Below are positions 17,291 through 25,914 of a DNA stretch of 64,000 nucleotides, piece after piece. The notes below the pieces were generated by a model. The model searched no databases, was not told the DNA's origin, and worked only from the letters and a program-made list of their open reading frames with translations. The stretch's first letter is position 1. Every line of letters begins with the position of its first letter. The position numbers and the translations under genes were made by a program. The DNA is from Pseudomonadota bacterium (GTDB taxonomy: Bacteria; Pseudomonadota; Alphaproteobacteria; Rhizobiales; Xanthobacteraceae), in assembly GCA_023404675.1 (NCBI GenBank), contig JAEYAW010000020.1:1-64000 (forward strand). Direction: 5' to 3'.

Positions 17291-17662
17291 TCAGGTCTTG
17301 CGTTCGGCGTACGCTGTCTCCAGCGTTGAAGCGCCTGTGGCCGCATTTGTCATGACCGTCTTGACCTGGGCAACGCCTTCCCGGGCCAGCGTGAACTTGG
17401 AGTCGCCGATCTTGAAGGCATTGTCGCGGATCAGCACCTGCTGATACTTCGTCGTGGCGCCGCTCTGATATTTGACGGTGGCACGAAAGCCGGTCACGTT
17501 GGAGATGGAGATCGAAAAGCGGTCCCCATTGGCGTATTTGCCCTCCCACGACCCCTGATAGGCCTCACGATCGACGTCGACATACTTCGAACTCGACGTG
17601 GAAGCGATGTTGTTTCCGACCGTCAGGTAGTTCGAGGACAGGATGCTCATGAAGTCGGCCAT
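17291..17662 (-). CDS. Unknown flagellar-cluster protein
   Basis: I do not recognise a named family. The 123-residue protein has an N-terminal stretch SSNYLTVGNNIASTSSSKYV that looks like the start of a rod/hook-type helix, then a beta-rich domain of about 80 residues with YQGSWEGKYANGDRFS and repeated aromatic and Gly residues, and a short helical tail. I chose the ATG at 17662 because AGGAG lies 7 nt before it; the frame is open for a further 15 codons upstream. It is located between the flaG-like gene and flaF, so a secreted or rod-associated flagellar part is possible. It has no signal peptide. Confidence 0.6.
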   Translation of the reverse strand: MADFMSILSSNYLTVGNNIASTSSSKYVDVDREAYQGSWEGKYANGDRFSISISNVTGFRATVKYQSGATTKYQQVLIRDNAFKIGDSKFTLAREGVAQVKTVMTNAATGASTLETAYAERKT

Positions 17663-17728
17663 ACCTGGCTCCTCTGCGTCATTCGGAACACCGCATGCCG
17701 GGAGCATACGGTGTGCCGGGGCAAACGA

Positions 17729-18094
17729 TCAGGCGCGACCGGAAAGACCCGCGGCCAGATTGCAGTTGATCTCGATCAGCGACTTCAGCTTTTCGGGATC
17801 CGGATTCATCTGCATGTCGACTGTCTGCTTCATCACGAACACGCCGATATTCGCAATGTTCTGACGCACCTCGACCGACTGTGGATTGTCGTTGCTCTCC
17901 GCCGCGCTCATGAAGATCGACCACAGACGACGATTGAACAGCAACGCATTGTGCATGCTCATGTCGGGACCGGTCCAGTTGTCCCGCACTTCCCGCAGTT
18001 GACGCGCTGCCTTCAACAATGCCTGAGCTTCAATTTCACGGGGAGAAGACGACGCCTGGGATACACGGGCGTAAGCTTGCGCGGCATTGGACAT
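17729..18094 (-). CDS. flaF: Flagellin biosynthesis regulator FlaF
   Basis: FlaF is required for flagellin synthesis and secretion in alphaproteobacteria and works against FlbT, which represses flagellin translation. The 121-residue protein has the family landmarks: the helical N-terminus with YARVSQASSSPREIEAQALL (about residues 8-27) and the middle part with LLFNRRLWSIF (about 50-60). It lies downstream of the first flagellin on the same strand, with a hairpin region between, the usual order fliC-flaF in this group. Confidence 0.93.
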   Translation of the reverse strand: MSNAAQAYARVSQASSSPREIEAQALLKAARQLREVRDNWTGPDMSMHNALLFNRRLWSIFMSAAESNDNPQSVEVRQNIANIGVFVMKQTVDMQMNPDPEKLKSLIEINCNLAAGLSGRA

Positions 18095-18172
18095 GCACTT
18101 CCTCGGACACTCTTTTACAACACAACATAATCGCCGGCTGCGACATCGTCGAAGCTAGCTTCTCTTCACTAA

Positions 18173-18226
18173 AGGAGGGTTAGCGTACCCTCCTCAATTC
18201 AACGCCCCGCACGACGTGCGAGGCGT
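18173..18226 (-). terminator. Double hairpin after the first flagellin gene
   Basis: Read leftward, two hairpins follow the flagellin stop: an 11-bp stem with one G-T pair (18202-18212 with 18216-18226, 3-nt loop) and an 8-bp stem (18173-18180 with 18187-18194). T-runs are poor on this strand, so partial termination between flagellin and flaF is more likely than a full stop. Confidence 0.5.
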
Positions 18227-18256
18227 TTTCGTGTTTCCGAATGTTGCGGCGCGCTA

Positions 18257-19828
18257 CTAGCGGAGAAGCTGAAGAACGCTCTGCTGCGACTGGTTGGCCA
18301 GAGCCAGCGCGGACACCGCGATGGACTGGCGGGTTGCCAGCGCCTGGCTGTTGGCTGCTTCCTCGTTGGTATCGGCCAGCGTCAGATTGGACGAACCGGT
18401 CTGCAGAACATTGATCAGATTCTTGGAAAAGTCCTGGCGAATTTGAACGACCGACAGGTTCGAGCCGAGATTGGACGCTTCGGCCCGCAGGCGCGAGCTG
18501 GCGGCGTTGAGACGATCCACGATCGCGTTGGTGCTGTTGTTGTCGATGAAGTCCGTTCCGGCCTTCAGGTTGGCCAGGCCAAGTCCATTCGCATCCAGCA
18601 TCAGACCATTGATCGTCAGCGTGGATTTGCCGGTCTCGTTGAACACCAGCTTCAGCGTGTCGCCGCCGAGCAGGTTGATCCCGTTGAACGAGGCATCCTG
18701 CGATGTCGTCGTGATCTGCGCCATGATGTTGTTGTACTGATTGACGAGGTTGGCACGGGTCGCCTGCGCCACCGGGTCGGCAATCGGCGTGCTGCCGACC
18801 AGGCCGGAGAACGGCTTGCCGACCGCTGCAAGCGAGCCGCCCACCGCCCCGATCGTGGACGAGGCCGCATCGTTGCTCGTCGTGATCGTGATCGCGCCCT
18901 CGGTATCGATCGAGGCGATCAGATTGTTCGGAGCCAGCGCGGCGTTCAACTCGTTCAGGTTCGAGACCTGATTGACGCCCGTACCGAAGGTGATGCTGGT
19001 CGCGGTGCCGTTGCCGGTCGCGGCGATGGTCAGGGTCTCGCCGCCCATCGGAGTTGTCGCGGTGCGAGGCGTCGTGCCCGGCGTCAGGCCGAGCTTGGCG
19101 AGCGCGGTGCCCGCTATCGTCAGGTCCGAGGTCGTGCCGGTGTTGAGGGTAATCGCGCCGCCGGTGATCGACGAGGAGCCGCCGGTGATGCCGTTGATCG
19201 AGGTGAGCAGCGCGCCGACCGTCTGGTCGAGACCGATCGTGACGTTGCCGCCGGCATCGACGCTGGCCGCGCCCGTCGCCACGAAGGTCACCGTCTTGTT
19301 GTTGATGGTCAGCGTATCGCCGGTCGTCAGATCCGTCGGCAGCGAGTCGGTGCCAGCGGCGCCCGAGAGGGTCGTCGCGGTCGTAATGGCCGCAGCGTTC
19401 TTGGCGGTCACGGCGGTGCCGTTCACCGCAACGCTGCTGTAGGTTGGCGTCCCCAGCAGGTTGGCGGGCGTCGCGCCGGGAACGGCCGCGGCGGTGATCT
19501 TGGACTTCGGCGAATAGCCGATCGTGGTCTGCAGGGCCTGATTGGCGACCGACTTGGCGCTGTCCACCAGCTTCTGCAGCGAGGTGATGCCGGTATTGGC
19601 GGCCTGCAGGATCTGCACGCCGTTTCCGATTCCGTCGAGCAGGTTGTTGATGTCACTGGCGCGGGCGTCGAGCGAAGCAGCGGTGAAGAAGTTGGTCGGA
19701 TTATCGAGCGCCGTGTTCACCTTCTTGCCGGTGGACAACCGGTTCTGCGTTGTTGCGAGCAACTCGGCAGTATTCTGAAGGGAAAGCAGATTCTGCCGCG
19801 TCGACGCCGAAAGAACAATATCGGACAT
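18257..19828 (-). CDS. fliC: Flagellin (copy 1)
   Basis: The 523-residue flagellin has the conserved N-terminal coiled-coil (about residues 1-100, with STGKKVNTALDNPTNFF) and the C-terminal coiled-coil (last 85 residues, with SIAVSALALANQSQQSVLQLLR). Between them is a variable surface domain rich in Thr, Ala and Gly. The filament polymerises through the two ends, while the middle forms the exposed face. An AAAGGAGT site precedes the ATG. It is nearly identical in its ends to the second flagellin, 190 nt away, but differs in the middle, which fits tandem duplication with divergence of the exposed part. Confidence 0.97.
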   Translation of the reverse strand: MSDIVLSASTRQNLLSLQNTAELLATTQNRLSTGKKVNTALDNPTNFFTAASLDARASDINNLLDGIGNGVQILQAANTGITSLQKLVDSAKSVANQALQTTIGYSPKSKITAAAVPGATPANLLGTPTYSSVAVNGTAVTAKNAAAITTATTLSGAAGTDSLPTDLTTGDTLTINNKTVTFVATGAASVDAGGNVTIGLDQTVGALLTSINGITGGSSSITGGAITLNTGTTSDLTIAGTALAKLGLTPGTTPRTATTPMGGETLTIAATGNGTATSITFGTGVNQVSNLNELNAALAPNNLIASIDTEGAITITTSNDAASSTIGAVGGSLAAVGKPFSGLVGSTPIADPVAQATRANLVNQYNNIMAQITTTSQDASFNGINLLGGDTLKLVFNETGKSTLTINGLMLDANGLGLANLKAGTDFIDNNSTNAIVDRLNAASSRLRAEASNLGSNLSVVQIRQDFSKNLINVLQTGSSNLTLADTNEEAANSQALATRQSIAVSALALANQSQQSVLQLLR

Positions 19829-19953
19829 CCTTCAACTCCTTTGAACGTCCCCGAGATGACAAAGGAACCGTACGGCGTTTGCCCTTAAATTATGGTTAAT
19901 CGGACCTTATCCGATAAGGTAAATAACGTCATAATTTCAGAATTCTGGCGCAT

Positions 19954-19982
19954 AAAAAAACGGCGGGGCTTTTGCCCCGCCG
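19954..19982 (-). terminator. Intrinsic terminator of the second flagellin
   Basis: On the minus strand a perfect 9-bp GC-rich stem (19982-19974 with 19969-19961) with a four-A loop is followed by seven T. It begins 37 nt after the flagellin stop, so each flagellin probably has its own transcript. Confidence 0.9.
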
Positions 19983-20018
19983 CTTCGCGTTGTTTGGTTG
20001 TCCGGTCTTTCGCCGGGA

Positions 20019-21605
20019 TCAGCGCAGGAGCTGGAGAACGCTCTGCTGCGACTGGTTGGCGAGGGCCAGCGCGGAGACCGCGATCGACTGGCGGGTCGAC
20101 AGCGCCTGGCTGTTGGCCGCTTCCTCATTGGTATCGGCCAGCGTCAGGTTGGACGAACCGGTCTGCAGCACGTTGATCAGGTTCTTGTTGAAGTCCTGAC
20201 GGATCTGCACCACGGAGAGGTTCGAACCAAACGCCGAAGCCTGCGCGCGCAGCGTGGTGGACGCCGTGTTGAGCGAGCTCAGGATCGCGTTGGTGGCCTG
20301 GTTGTCCTTGAACGAACCATCCGCCAGCGCCGCCAGGCCGAGACCTTCCGGTGCGAAGTTGACGCCGGTGATCGAAAGCGTGGACTTGCCGGTCTCGTTG
20401 AACACCAGCTTCAGCGTGTCATTGTTCAGCAGGTTCACGCCGTTAAAGGACGCGTCCTGAGCCGTCGTGCGGATCTGATCAATGATGTTGTTGTACTGGG
20501 CAACGAGGCTGTTGCGGGTCGAGGTCGCAACCGGATCGGAGACCGGAGCCGCAGCCGTGAGGCCGTTGAACGCTTCGCCAGCGCCCGCCGCCGTACCAGC
20601 GATCGCACCGATCGTGGCGGAAGCGGCGTCGTTGGTGGTGGTCAGGGTGATCGCGCCGGTGGTGCTGATCGAAGCCTGCAGGTTGTTGGCCTTCAGGGCA
20701 TCGTTCAGTCCGTTGAGCGTGCTGACCTGACCAGCGCCGGTGCCGAACGTGATGTTGGTGGCGGTGCCGCCAGCCGTCGCGCCGATCGTCAAGGTCAGAC
20801 CGGTGAGGCCGCCGGTGGTCGTGCGGGCCGTCGGGCCAGCCGTGAGGCCGAACTGCGCCAGGCCTGCACCGCCGAGCGTGAGGTCCGAAGCCGTACCGGT
20901 GCCGATGACGAGCTGGCCGGTGCCGTTGACGGAGGAGGTGCCGCCGGTGATACCATCGATGGCCGAGAGAACATCGCCAACCGTCAGGGTGCTGGCCGCG
21001 CCGGTGCCGATGGTGACGTTTCCGCTAGCGTCGGTGGTCACGGTGGTCTGGGAGGTCGAGAACGTGATCGACTTACCATTCACCGTGAAGCTGCCGCTTG
21101 CGGTCGTCGCCAGCGTGTCGGCGTTGGTCGCCGAAACCAGCAGCGTGCTTGCCGTAATCGGAGCCGCCGCGGTCAGGTTGTTGTTGATCGCAGTGCCCGT
21201 GGCGTTAGCGGAGGAGTAGGTCACGGTGCCGAGCAGGTTGTCGGCAGTGGCGCCGGTCACGGCCGCAGACGTCACGCTGGACTTCTGCGAGTAGCCGATC
21301 GTGGTCTGCAGGGCCTGGTTGGCGACAGACTTGGCGCTGTCGACAAGCTTCTGCAGCGAGGTAATGCCGGTGTTGGCGGCCTGCAGGATCTGCACACCGT
21401 TGCCGATGCCATCGAGCAGGTTGTTGATGTCGCTGGCGCGGGCGTCGAGCGAGGCGGCGGTGAAGAAGTTGGTCGGATTGTCGAGAGCGGTGTTCACCTT
21501 CTTGCCGGTGGCAAGACGGCTCTGCGTGGTCGACAGCAGTTCCGCGGTGGACTGGAGGGAGAGGAGGTTCTGACGAACCGAAGCCGAGAGGACGATATCA
21601 GACAT
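20019..21605 (-). CDS. fliC: Flagellin (copy 2)
   Basis: The 528-residue flagellin has the same conserved ends as copy 1 (N-terminal STAELLSTTQSRLATGKKVN and the shared SIAVSALALANQSQQSVL C-terminal helix) and a different variable middle. It is followed by a strong intrinsic terminator and preceded by an AAAGG site about 10 nt before the ATG. Its upstream region (21606-21907) is long and is shared with flbT, transcribed the other way. In related bacteria such paired flagellins make one filament and are expressed together or alternatively. Confidence 0.97.
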   Translation of the reverse strand: MSDIVLSASVRQNLLSLQSTAELLSTTQSRLATGKKVNTALDNPTNFFTAASLDARASDINNLLDGIGNGVQILQAANTGITSLQKLVDSAKSVANQALQTTIGYSQKSSVTSAAVTGATADNLLGTVTYSSANATGTAINNNLTAAAPITASTLLVSATNADTLATTASGSFTVNGKSITFSTSQTTVTTDASGNVTIGTGAASTLTVGDVLSAIDGITGGTSSVNGTGQLVIGTGTASDLTLGGAGLAQFGLTAGPTARTTTGGLTGLTLTIGATAGGTATNITFGTGAGQVSTLNGLNDALKANNLQASISTTGAITLTTTNDAASATIGAIAGTAAGAGEAFNGLTAAAPVSDPVATSTRNSLVAQYNNIIDQIRTTAQDASFNGVNLLNNDTLKLVFNETGKSTLSITGVNFAPEGLGLAALADGSFKDNQATNAILSSLNTASTTLRAQASAFGSNLSVVQIRQDFNKNLINVLQTGSSNLTLADTNEEAANSQALSTRQSIAVSALALANQSQQSVLQLLR

Positions 21606-21907
21606 CGTTACAAACCTTTCTGGTCTGGGGTCAACAGCGTGCGCCGAAGTTCTTCGGAGCCGGGCCAGATTGACGGCGAAGGTCTAAGAAAGGTTGAAAC
21701 AGGCGTGCACGTTTGTAAGCGCCTTCCGGGGCGACGATGGAACCGGGGAGTTCCCAAACCACCTGATTTCAAAGCGCTTTTTTCTTGGCGCGAACAACGT
21801 GATGCCGGCGGTTGTTTACCGCACGTTAACCACGATGCTGAAAGGTCGGACTGAATGGGCCGATCCATGCGTTGGCGGATAGGGCTCTTGTACGGAGATA
21901 CGGAACC
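21606..21907. other. Divergent intergenic region between flagellin 2 and flbT
   Basis: No gene is supported. The region carries the leader of flagellin 2, which is the expected RNA target of FlbT, and the promoter of flbT. No sigma-54 match was found in either direction. A weak 5-bp hairpin (GCGGT and ACCGC, near 21810) is the only structure seen on the flbT side. Confidence 0.5.
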
Positions 21908-22348
21908 ATGGCCCTGAAAGTCGAACTTAAACCCCACGAGCGCGTCATCATCGGGTCCTGTGTCATCACCAATACCGACCAGCGCGCCAAGCTCCTCATT
22001 GAAGGCGAGAAGATTCCGATCCTGCGGGAAAAGGACATTATGACGCCGGAGACGGCCAACACGCCGGCCAAGCTCATCTATCTGGCGGTGCAGCTGATGT
22101 ATCTCGCGCCGGAGCCGCAGGAGCACCATCCGGTCTATTTCAGCCTGGTGCGCGACATGCTGGTTGCCGCGCCGGCGACCTGGCCGGCGATCGAGAGCGT
22201 CAACAACTTCATCCTCAATGGCGATCTCTACAAGGCGCTGAAGGAAGCCCGCCGCCTGATCGCCTACGAAGCCGAACTGCTCGACGAAGCGCGCTTGTCG
22301 AAGGAACAAAGCAAAATCGCTCTTGACGCTCTTCAGAAGTCCGCCTGA
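21908..22348 (+). CDS. flbT: Flagellin translation regulator FlbT
   Basis: FlbT binds the 5' leader of flagellin mRNA and, in Caulobacter, destabilises it until the hook is finished. The 146-residue protein has the family's N-terminal beta part with LKPHERVIIGSCVITN (about residues 5-20) and the helical C-terminal half. I chose the ATG at 21908 (GGAG about 12 nt upstream); the frame is open for 12 further codons. It is transcribed away from flagellin 2 and toward flgL. Confidence 0.95.
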   Translation: MALKVELKPHERVIIGSCVITNTDQRAKLLIEGEKIPILREKDIMTPETANTPAKLIYLAVQLMYLAPEPQEHHPVYFSLVRDMLVAAPATWPAIESVNNFILNGDLYKALKEARRLIAYEAELLDEARLSKEQSKIALDALQKSA

Positions 22349-22411
22349 TCTCTGAACGCCCGCGCTTCAGCCGGGGCGCGGACGCCGCGCCTCCGCACCG
22401 GGCACGAAACG

Positions 22412-22447
22412 AAAAAGCCTCTGTCCCGGCCGTGGGGCAGAGGCTTT
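22412..22447. terminator. Bidirectional terminator between flbT and flgL
   Basis: An 11-bp stem (22417-22427 with 22434-22444, one G-T pair) with a 6-nt loop is followed by TTT on the plus strand and by TTTTT on the minus strand (AAAAA at 22412-22416). It can end both converging transcripts. Confidence 0.8.
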
Positions 22448-22515
22448 CATGTTTGTACGTCCCGGATAAGCAGACGACGCGCAGCTCCGGTCAGAACCGC
22501 GCTAGAATCCCGGGA

Positions 22516-24006
22516 TCAGATCGGCAGATATTTCGTCAGACTGATCTGATAGAGCATCGCCGTTGTCTGATACGACGCCGACAGGCTGGTTTGCAGCGCG
22601 AGGAATTTGGTGATGGCCTCGTTCGCGTCAACGTTCTCGATGCCATCGAGCATGCTCTGCGCCATCGCCTTTGCCTGGGTCTGGCGGGTCGTCGCGGACT
22701 TGATCGTGCTCTGCGCCCCGGCGAGATCCGCCTGTATCTCCTCCACAGACGGCTTGCCCGGCTGGCTGGACAACTGCTGCGAGACCCGTTCGTTCAGTTC
22801 CGCGAGTTGCGCATTGGCGTTGGTATCGCCGGGCGTTGCGGTCATCAATGCATAGGCGGCCACAGCCTTGATCTGGTTCTTGATGGCATCCTCGTTGGCG
22901 CGGATGCCGTATTGCACGCTCACGCCCTGATCGACCTGTGCCGTCGCCGTGGCGCGGGCGGAGCCACCATTGTCTTCGCCCGTGTACCACATCACGGTGT
23001 TGGCGGCAGTGCCCGCCACCAGCGTCGTCGCCGTGTCGAAAGGCGGACCCGCGACACGCTGCGGCGGCGAGTCGAAGAACTCGTTCGATGCCTGCATGGC
23101 GGACGCCGCGACCAGCGACGTATTGGCCAGCTTGCTCACCGACGACGACAGCGCGGTCTGCATGTTGGCCGCGGTGTCGGCCGCCGTCGCGCCGATCGTG
23201 AAGCTGCCGGCGGGAGCAGGCGACTCCGTGGTCGCGGTCAGCGAGAAGCTTTCGCTTGTTCCGTCCGGCAGATCGAACGTGAAGCTGATCTTCTCGCCGG
23301 CATTGGGATTGGCCGTCAGATCGACCGACACCGCTGGCGGCGTGCCGGTCGGCCCCGTCACCGTGGCGCCGGTCAGGTTCGAGGACACCGAGTTCAGCTT
23401 CAGCCCGAAGGCCGATCCGTCTTCGGCGACGCTCACGGATGTGGCGGTCGGCGACGTCACCGCAAGCCGTCCCATGCCGGTCGTGCCGAGATCGGCGATC
23501 TTGCGTTCGGCCATCACCTGCTGCAATCCGGCCTGCGCCCCGTTTCCGTAGAGAATGACCTCCGACGTTTCGGTCGCGGGCTGATCCGTCGCCTGTCCGG
23601 AGAACAGATAACGATCGCCGGATTGCACGTTGAGCGCCGAGATCATCTGCGAGAACGCGCCGAGCGCCGACGTCTGCCCGGATGTCTGGCCGCCGCTGCC
23701 AATCGTCAGGTTGGCGTTGTTGGTGGATGACTTGACCTGGGTGGCGACATTGACAAGGCTCTGCAATGACAGGTTCGCTACGCCGATGCGGGTGTTCACA
23801 TTGGTCGCCGTGCTCGCATAGGCCTCATAGCCGGCAATCTGCGAACGCAGGCTGACGCCGAGAGTCCGGTCGATCCCCTGCCCCGCATAGGTTTCGGACA
23901 CCTTGCCGGTCGAGATCTGCCGCTGCAGATCCTCGAGCTGGCTCTTCATGCCGATGACCGTGGAGCTGAGATACGTGGTTTTCGCGCTTACACCATCAAT
24001 AGCCAT
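22516..24006 (-). CDS. flgL: Hook-filament junction protein FlgL
   Basis: FlgL joins the hook to the filament. The 496-residue protein has flagellin-like ends: an N-terminal helix with SQLEDLQRQISTGKVSETYAG-type pattern (about residues 20-42) and a C-terminal helix with DVNEAITKFLALQTSLSASY-type pattern (about 455-477). The large middle domain is variable. It starts 7 nt after the flgK stop and is the last gene of the leftward flgE-flgK-flgL operon, before the bidirectional terminator. Confidence 0.9.
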   Translation of the reverse strand: MAIDGVSAKTTYLSSTVIGMKSQLEDLQRQISTGKVSETYAGQGIDRTLGVSLRSQIAGYEAYASTATNVNTRIGVANLSLQSLVNVATQVKSSTNNANLTIGSGGQTSGQTSALGAFSQMISALNVQSGDRYLFSGQATDQPATETSEVILYGNGAQAGLQQVMAERKIADLGTTGMGRLAVTSPTATSVSVAEDGSAFGLKLNSVSSNLTGATVTGPTGTPPAVSVDLTANPNAGEKISFTFDLPDGTSESFSLTATTESPAPAGSFTIGATAADTAANMQTALSSSVSKLANTSLVAASAMQASNEFFDSPPQRVAGPPFDTATTLVAGTAANTVMWYTGEDNGGSARATATAQVDQGVSVQYGIRANEDAIKNQIKAVAAYALMTATPGDTNANAQLAELNERVSQQLSSQPGKPSVEEIQADLAGAQSTIKSATTRQTQAKAMAQSMLDGIENVDANEAITKFLALQTSLSASYQTTAMLYQISLTKYLPI

Positions 24007-24013
24007 CGCCGCC

Positions 24014-25882
24014 TCACATCGATCTCATCAACAGATCGTACATATCCTTGACCGCGGACATCACGCGCGCATTCGCCGAATAGGCATTCTGCAGAGCGAG
24101 CAGCTTGGCCATCTCTTCGTCGATATTGACGCCTGACCCGTCCGCCATCTTTCCTTCGAGCGTGCTCAGAACCACGTTCTGACCATCCGCGAGTTGCTGC
24201 GCGGCCGCGGCCGCGCTTCCCTGCAAGCCGAGAAACTGCTGCGTGAAGGACAGCAGCGTTCCGGTGAGCGGCGCATTCTTGCTGCCGACGCCGGTCGCTG
24301 GATCAAACGTGTATTTCGCGGTGGTGAGCTGGTTCAGAATGAAATCCACCCGCGTCGTGTCGCCCGACGGGGTCGAGGCATCATAGGCCACCAGGGTGGA
24401 AGGGCTCGCCAGCACGGCAGTGTTCACCGTGATGCGACCGGCCAGTCCCGTCTGCTGCGCGCCGGATGCCGTGGTCGCGCCGGTGTAGAGCGAGCCGCCA
24501 TCCATGAACAGCGGAAGCTGGGTACTTCCGGTGAGCGACGAGACTGTTTTCGTCACGGAGGCCGAGTTCACATCGGAGAGACCGGCCGCGCCATCGTCGA
24601 GAACCCGCAGCGTCGATCCGGCCGGATTGGAGAACTGCAGGTTCGCCGACCCCAGCGCCGCGTTCAGTTGCGTGACGACCGAAGCCAGGCCGCCGCTGAA
24701 GTCGATCCCGATCACCTTGTCGCCGGTATCGGCCGTCGCCGTGTCCGACAGCGGCAGGACCGAAGGATCGTCGACACGAACGATGGACACGTTGTGCGTC
24801 GTTCCGGTCACCGTGTCGGTGTAGCTCAGATGCACGATATTTCCGGTCTTCATCCCCGCGAGGTCGAGGTCGAATCCGGTCTGCGCACCCGCGGTCGCGG
24901 CCGTGCCGCTGGTGGTCTGGTCGGACATGCCGCTGGCCAAAGAGGCGGCGAGCTGATCGACCTGCGCCTGTGCCTGCACCAGCGTCTTGTCGCGCAGTTC
25001 AAGATAGGCAGCCAGTTTACCGGACCTGATCGCGCCCGGCGCGGTCAGGTCCATGGTGCCGCCGCTCGGGAAGGTCACCGTCAGCGAGCCCATGGCGCTC
25101 TGGCTCGGATCGGCGCTCCATTGCGTATTCGGCGTCACCGTGCCTTGCGGATTGAACGAGAGCTTCGCCGCCTGGTCGCCGACCAGTTGCGTGCCCGAGC
25201 CGGTAAAGACCGACACCGAGTTGTCGCCGTTATCGATGACACGAACGTCCATCAGCTCGGACAACTGGCTGATGTAGAGATCGCGCTGGTCCAGCAGGGC
25301 CGCAGCCTCCGCCCCGGTGGTCGAGGGCAGCAGCTTCAGCTGCTTGTTGATGTTCGCGATCTGCGACATCGCATTGTTGGCGACCTGCACGGAATCGTTG
25401 ATGCCGGTTTCAGCGCTGGCGCGCAGAGCCTGGATCCCGTCCGTGGTCGTATTCAGCGCGACCGTCAACCGCTGTGCCGCATTGACCGCATCGGTGCGCG
25501 CCGAAACGGAATCGGGCGAGGTCGACAGCGCCTGCATGGCGGTGGTGAAGCCGCTGAGCGCAGCCTCCAGCGTGCCGGTCGACCCCGGGTTACCGTAGAT
25601 GCTTTGCAGGTTGCTGAGGAAACTGGCGCGGGTATTGGCATAGGCCGCGCCGGACTTTTCCGTGAGAACCTGCGCCTGGAGATACTTGTCCAGTTCGCGG
25701 TTCACACCGGTGACGAGAACACCGATGCTCGAACTGCCGTTGACGGTCTCGACCTGATTGATCGTCTTGCGCGTGTAGCCCGGTGTCTGCGAATTCGAAA
25801 CGTTGGATGAGACCAGCGCCAGCGCGGCCTGATTGGCGCGCAAACCCGCGAGCGCAGAGGAGAGAGCTTCACTTAGACTCAT
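24014..25882 (-). CDS. flgK: Hook-filament junction protein FlgK
   Basis: FlgK is the first junction protein on top of the hook. The 622-residue protein has the N-terminal SNVSNSQTPGYTRKTI motif (about residues 26-41), a long variable middle and the C-terminal helix with NIDEEMAKLLALQNAYSANA (about 586-605), the standard hallmark. It lies 32 nt after the flgE stop in the same operon. Its likely export chaperone is the FlgN-like protein at 15976-16458. Confidence 0.96.
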   Translation of the reverse strand: MSLSEALSSALAGLRANQAALALVSSNVSNSQTPGYTRKTINQVETVNGSSSIGVLVTGVNRELDKYLQAQVLTEKSGAAYANTRASFLSNLQSIYGNPGSTGTLEAALSGFTTAMQALSTSPDSVSARTDAVNAAQRLTVALNTTTDGIQALRASAETGINDSVQVANNAMSQIANINKQLKLLPSTTGAEAAALLDQRDLYISQLSELMDVRVIDNGDNSVSVFTGSGTQLVGDQAAKLSFNPQGTVTPNTQWSADPSQSAMGSLTVTFPSGGTMDLTAPGAIRSGKLAAYLELRDKTLVQAQAQVDQLAASLASGMSDQTTSGTAATAGAQTGFDLDLAGMKTGNIVHLSYTDTVTGTTHNVSIVRVDDPSVLPLSDTATADTGDKVIGIDFSGGLASVVTQLNAALGSANLQFSNPAGSTLRVLDDGAAGLSDVNSASVTKTVSSLTGSTQLPLFMDGGSLYTGATTASGAQQTGLAGRITVNTAVLASPSTLVAYDASTPSGDTTRVDFILNQLTTAKYTFDPATGVGSKNAPLTGTLLSFTQQFLGLQGSAAAAAQQLADGQNVVLSTLEGKMADGSGVNIDEEMAKLLALQNAYSANARVMSAVKDMYDLLMRSM

Positions 25883-25914
25883 GACGGACGATCCATCTCA
25901 GGTTGAGGCTGCCG

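Noticed and set aside
18443..21854. Long open frames (about 480 and 620 codons) antisense to the flagellin genes
   Set aside because: They are antisense shadows of the flagellin coding bias in a high-GC genome, are full of Arg/Gly/Ala, and have no ribosome site or family similarity.
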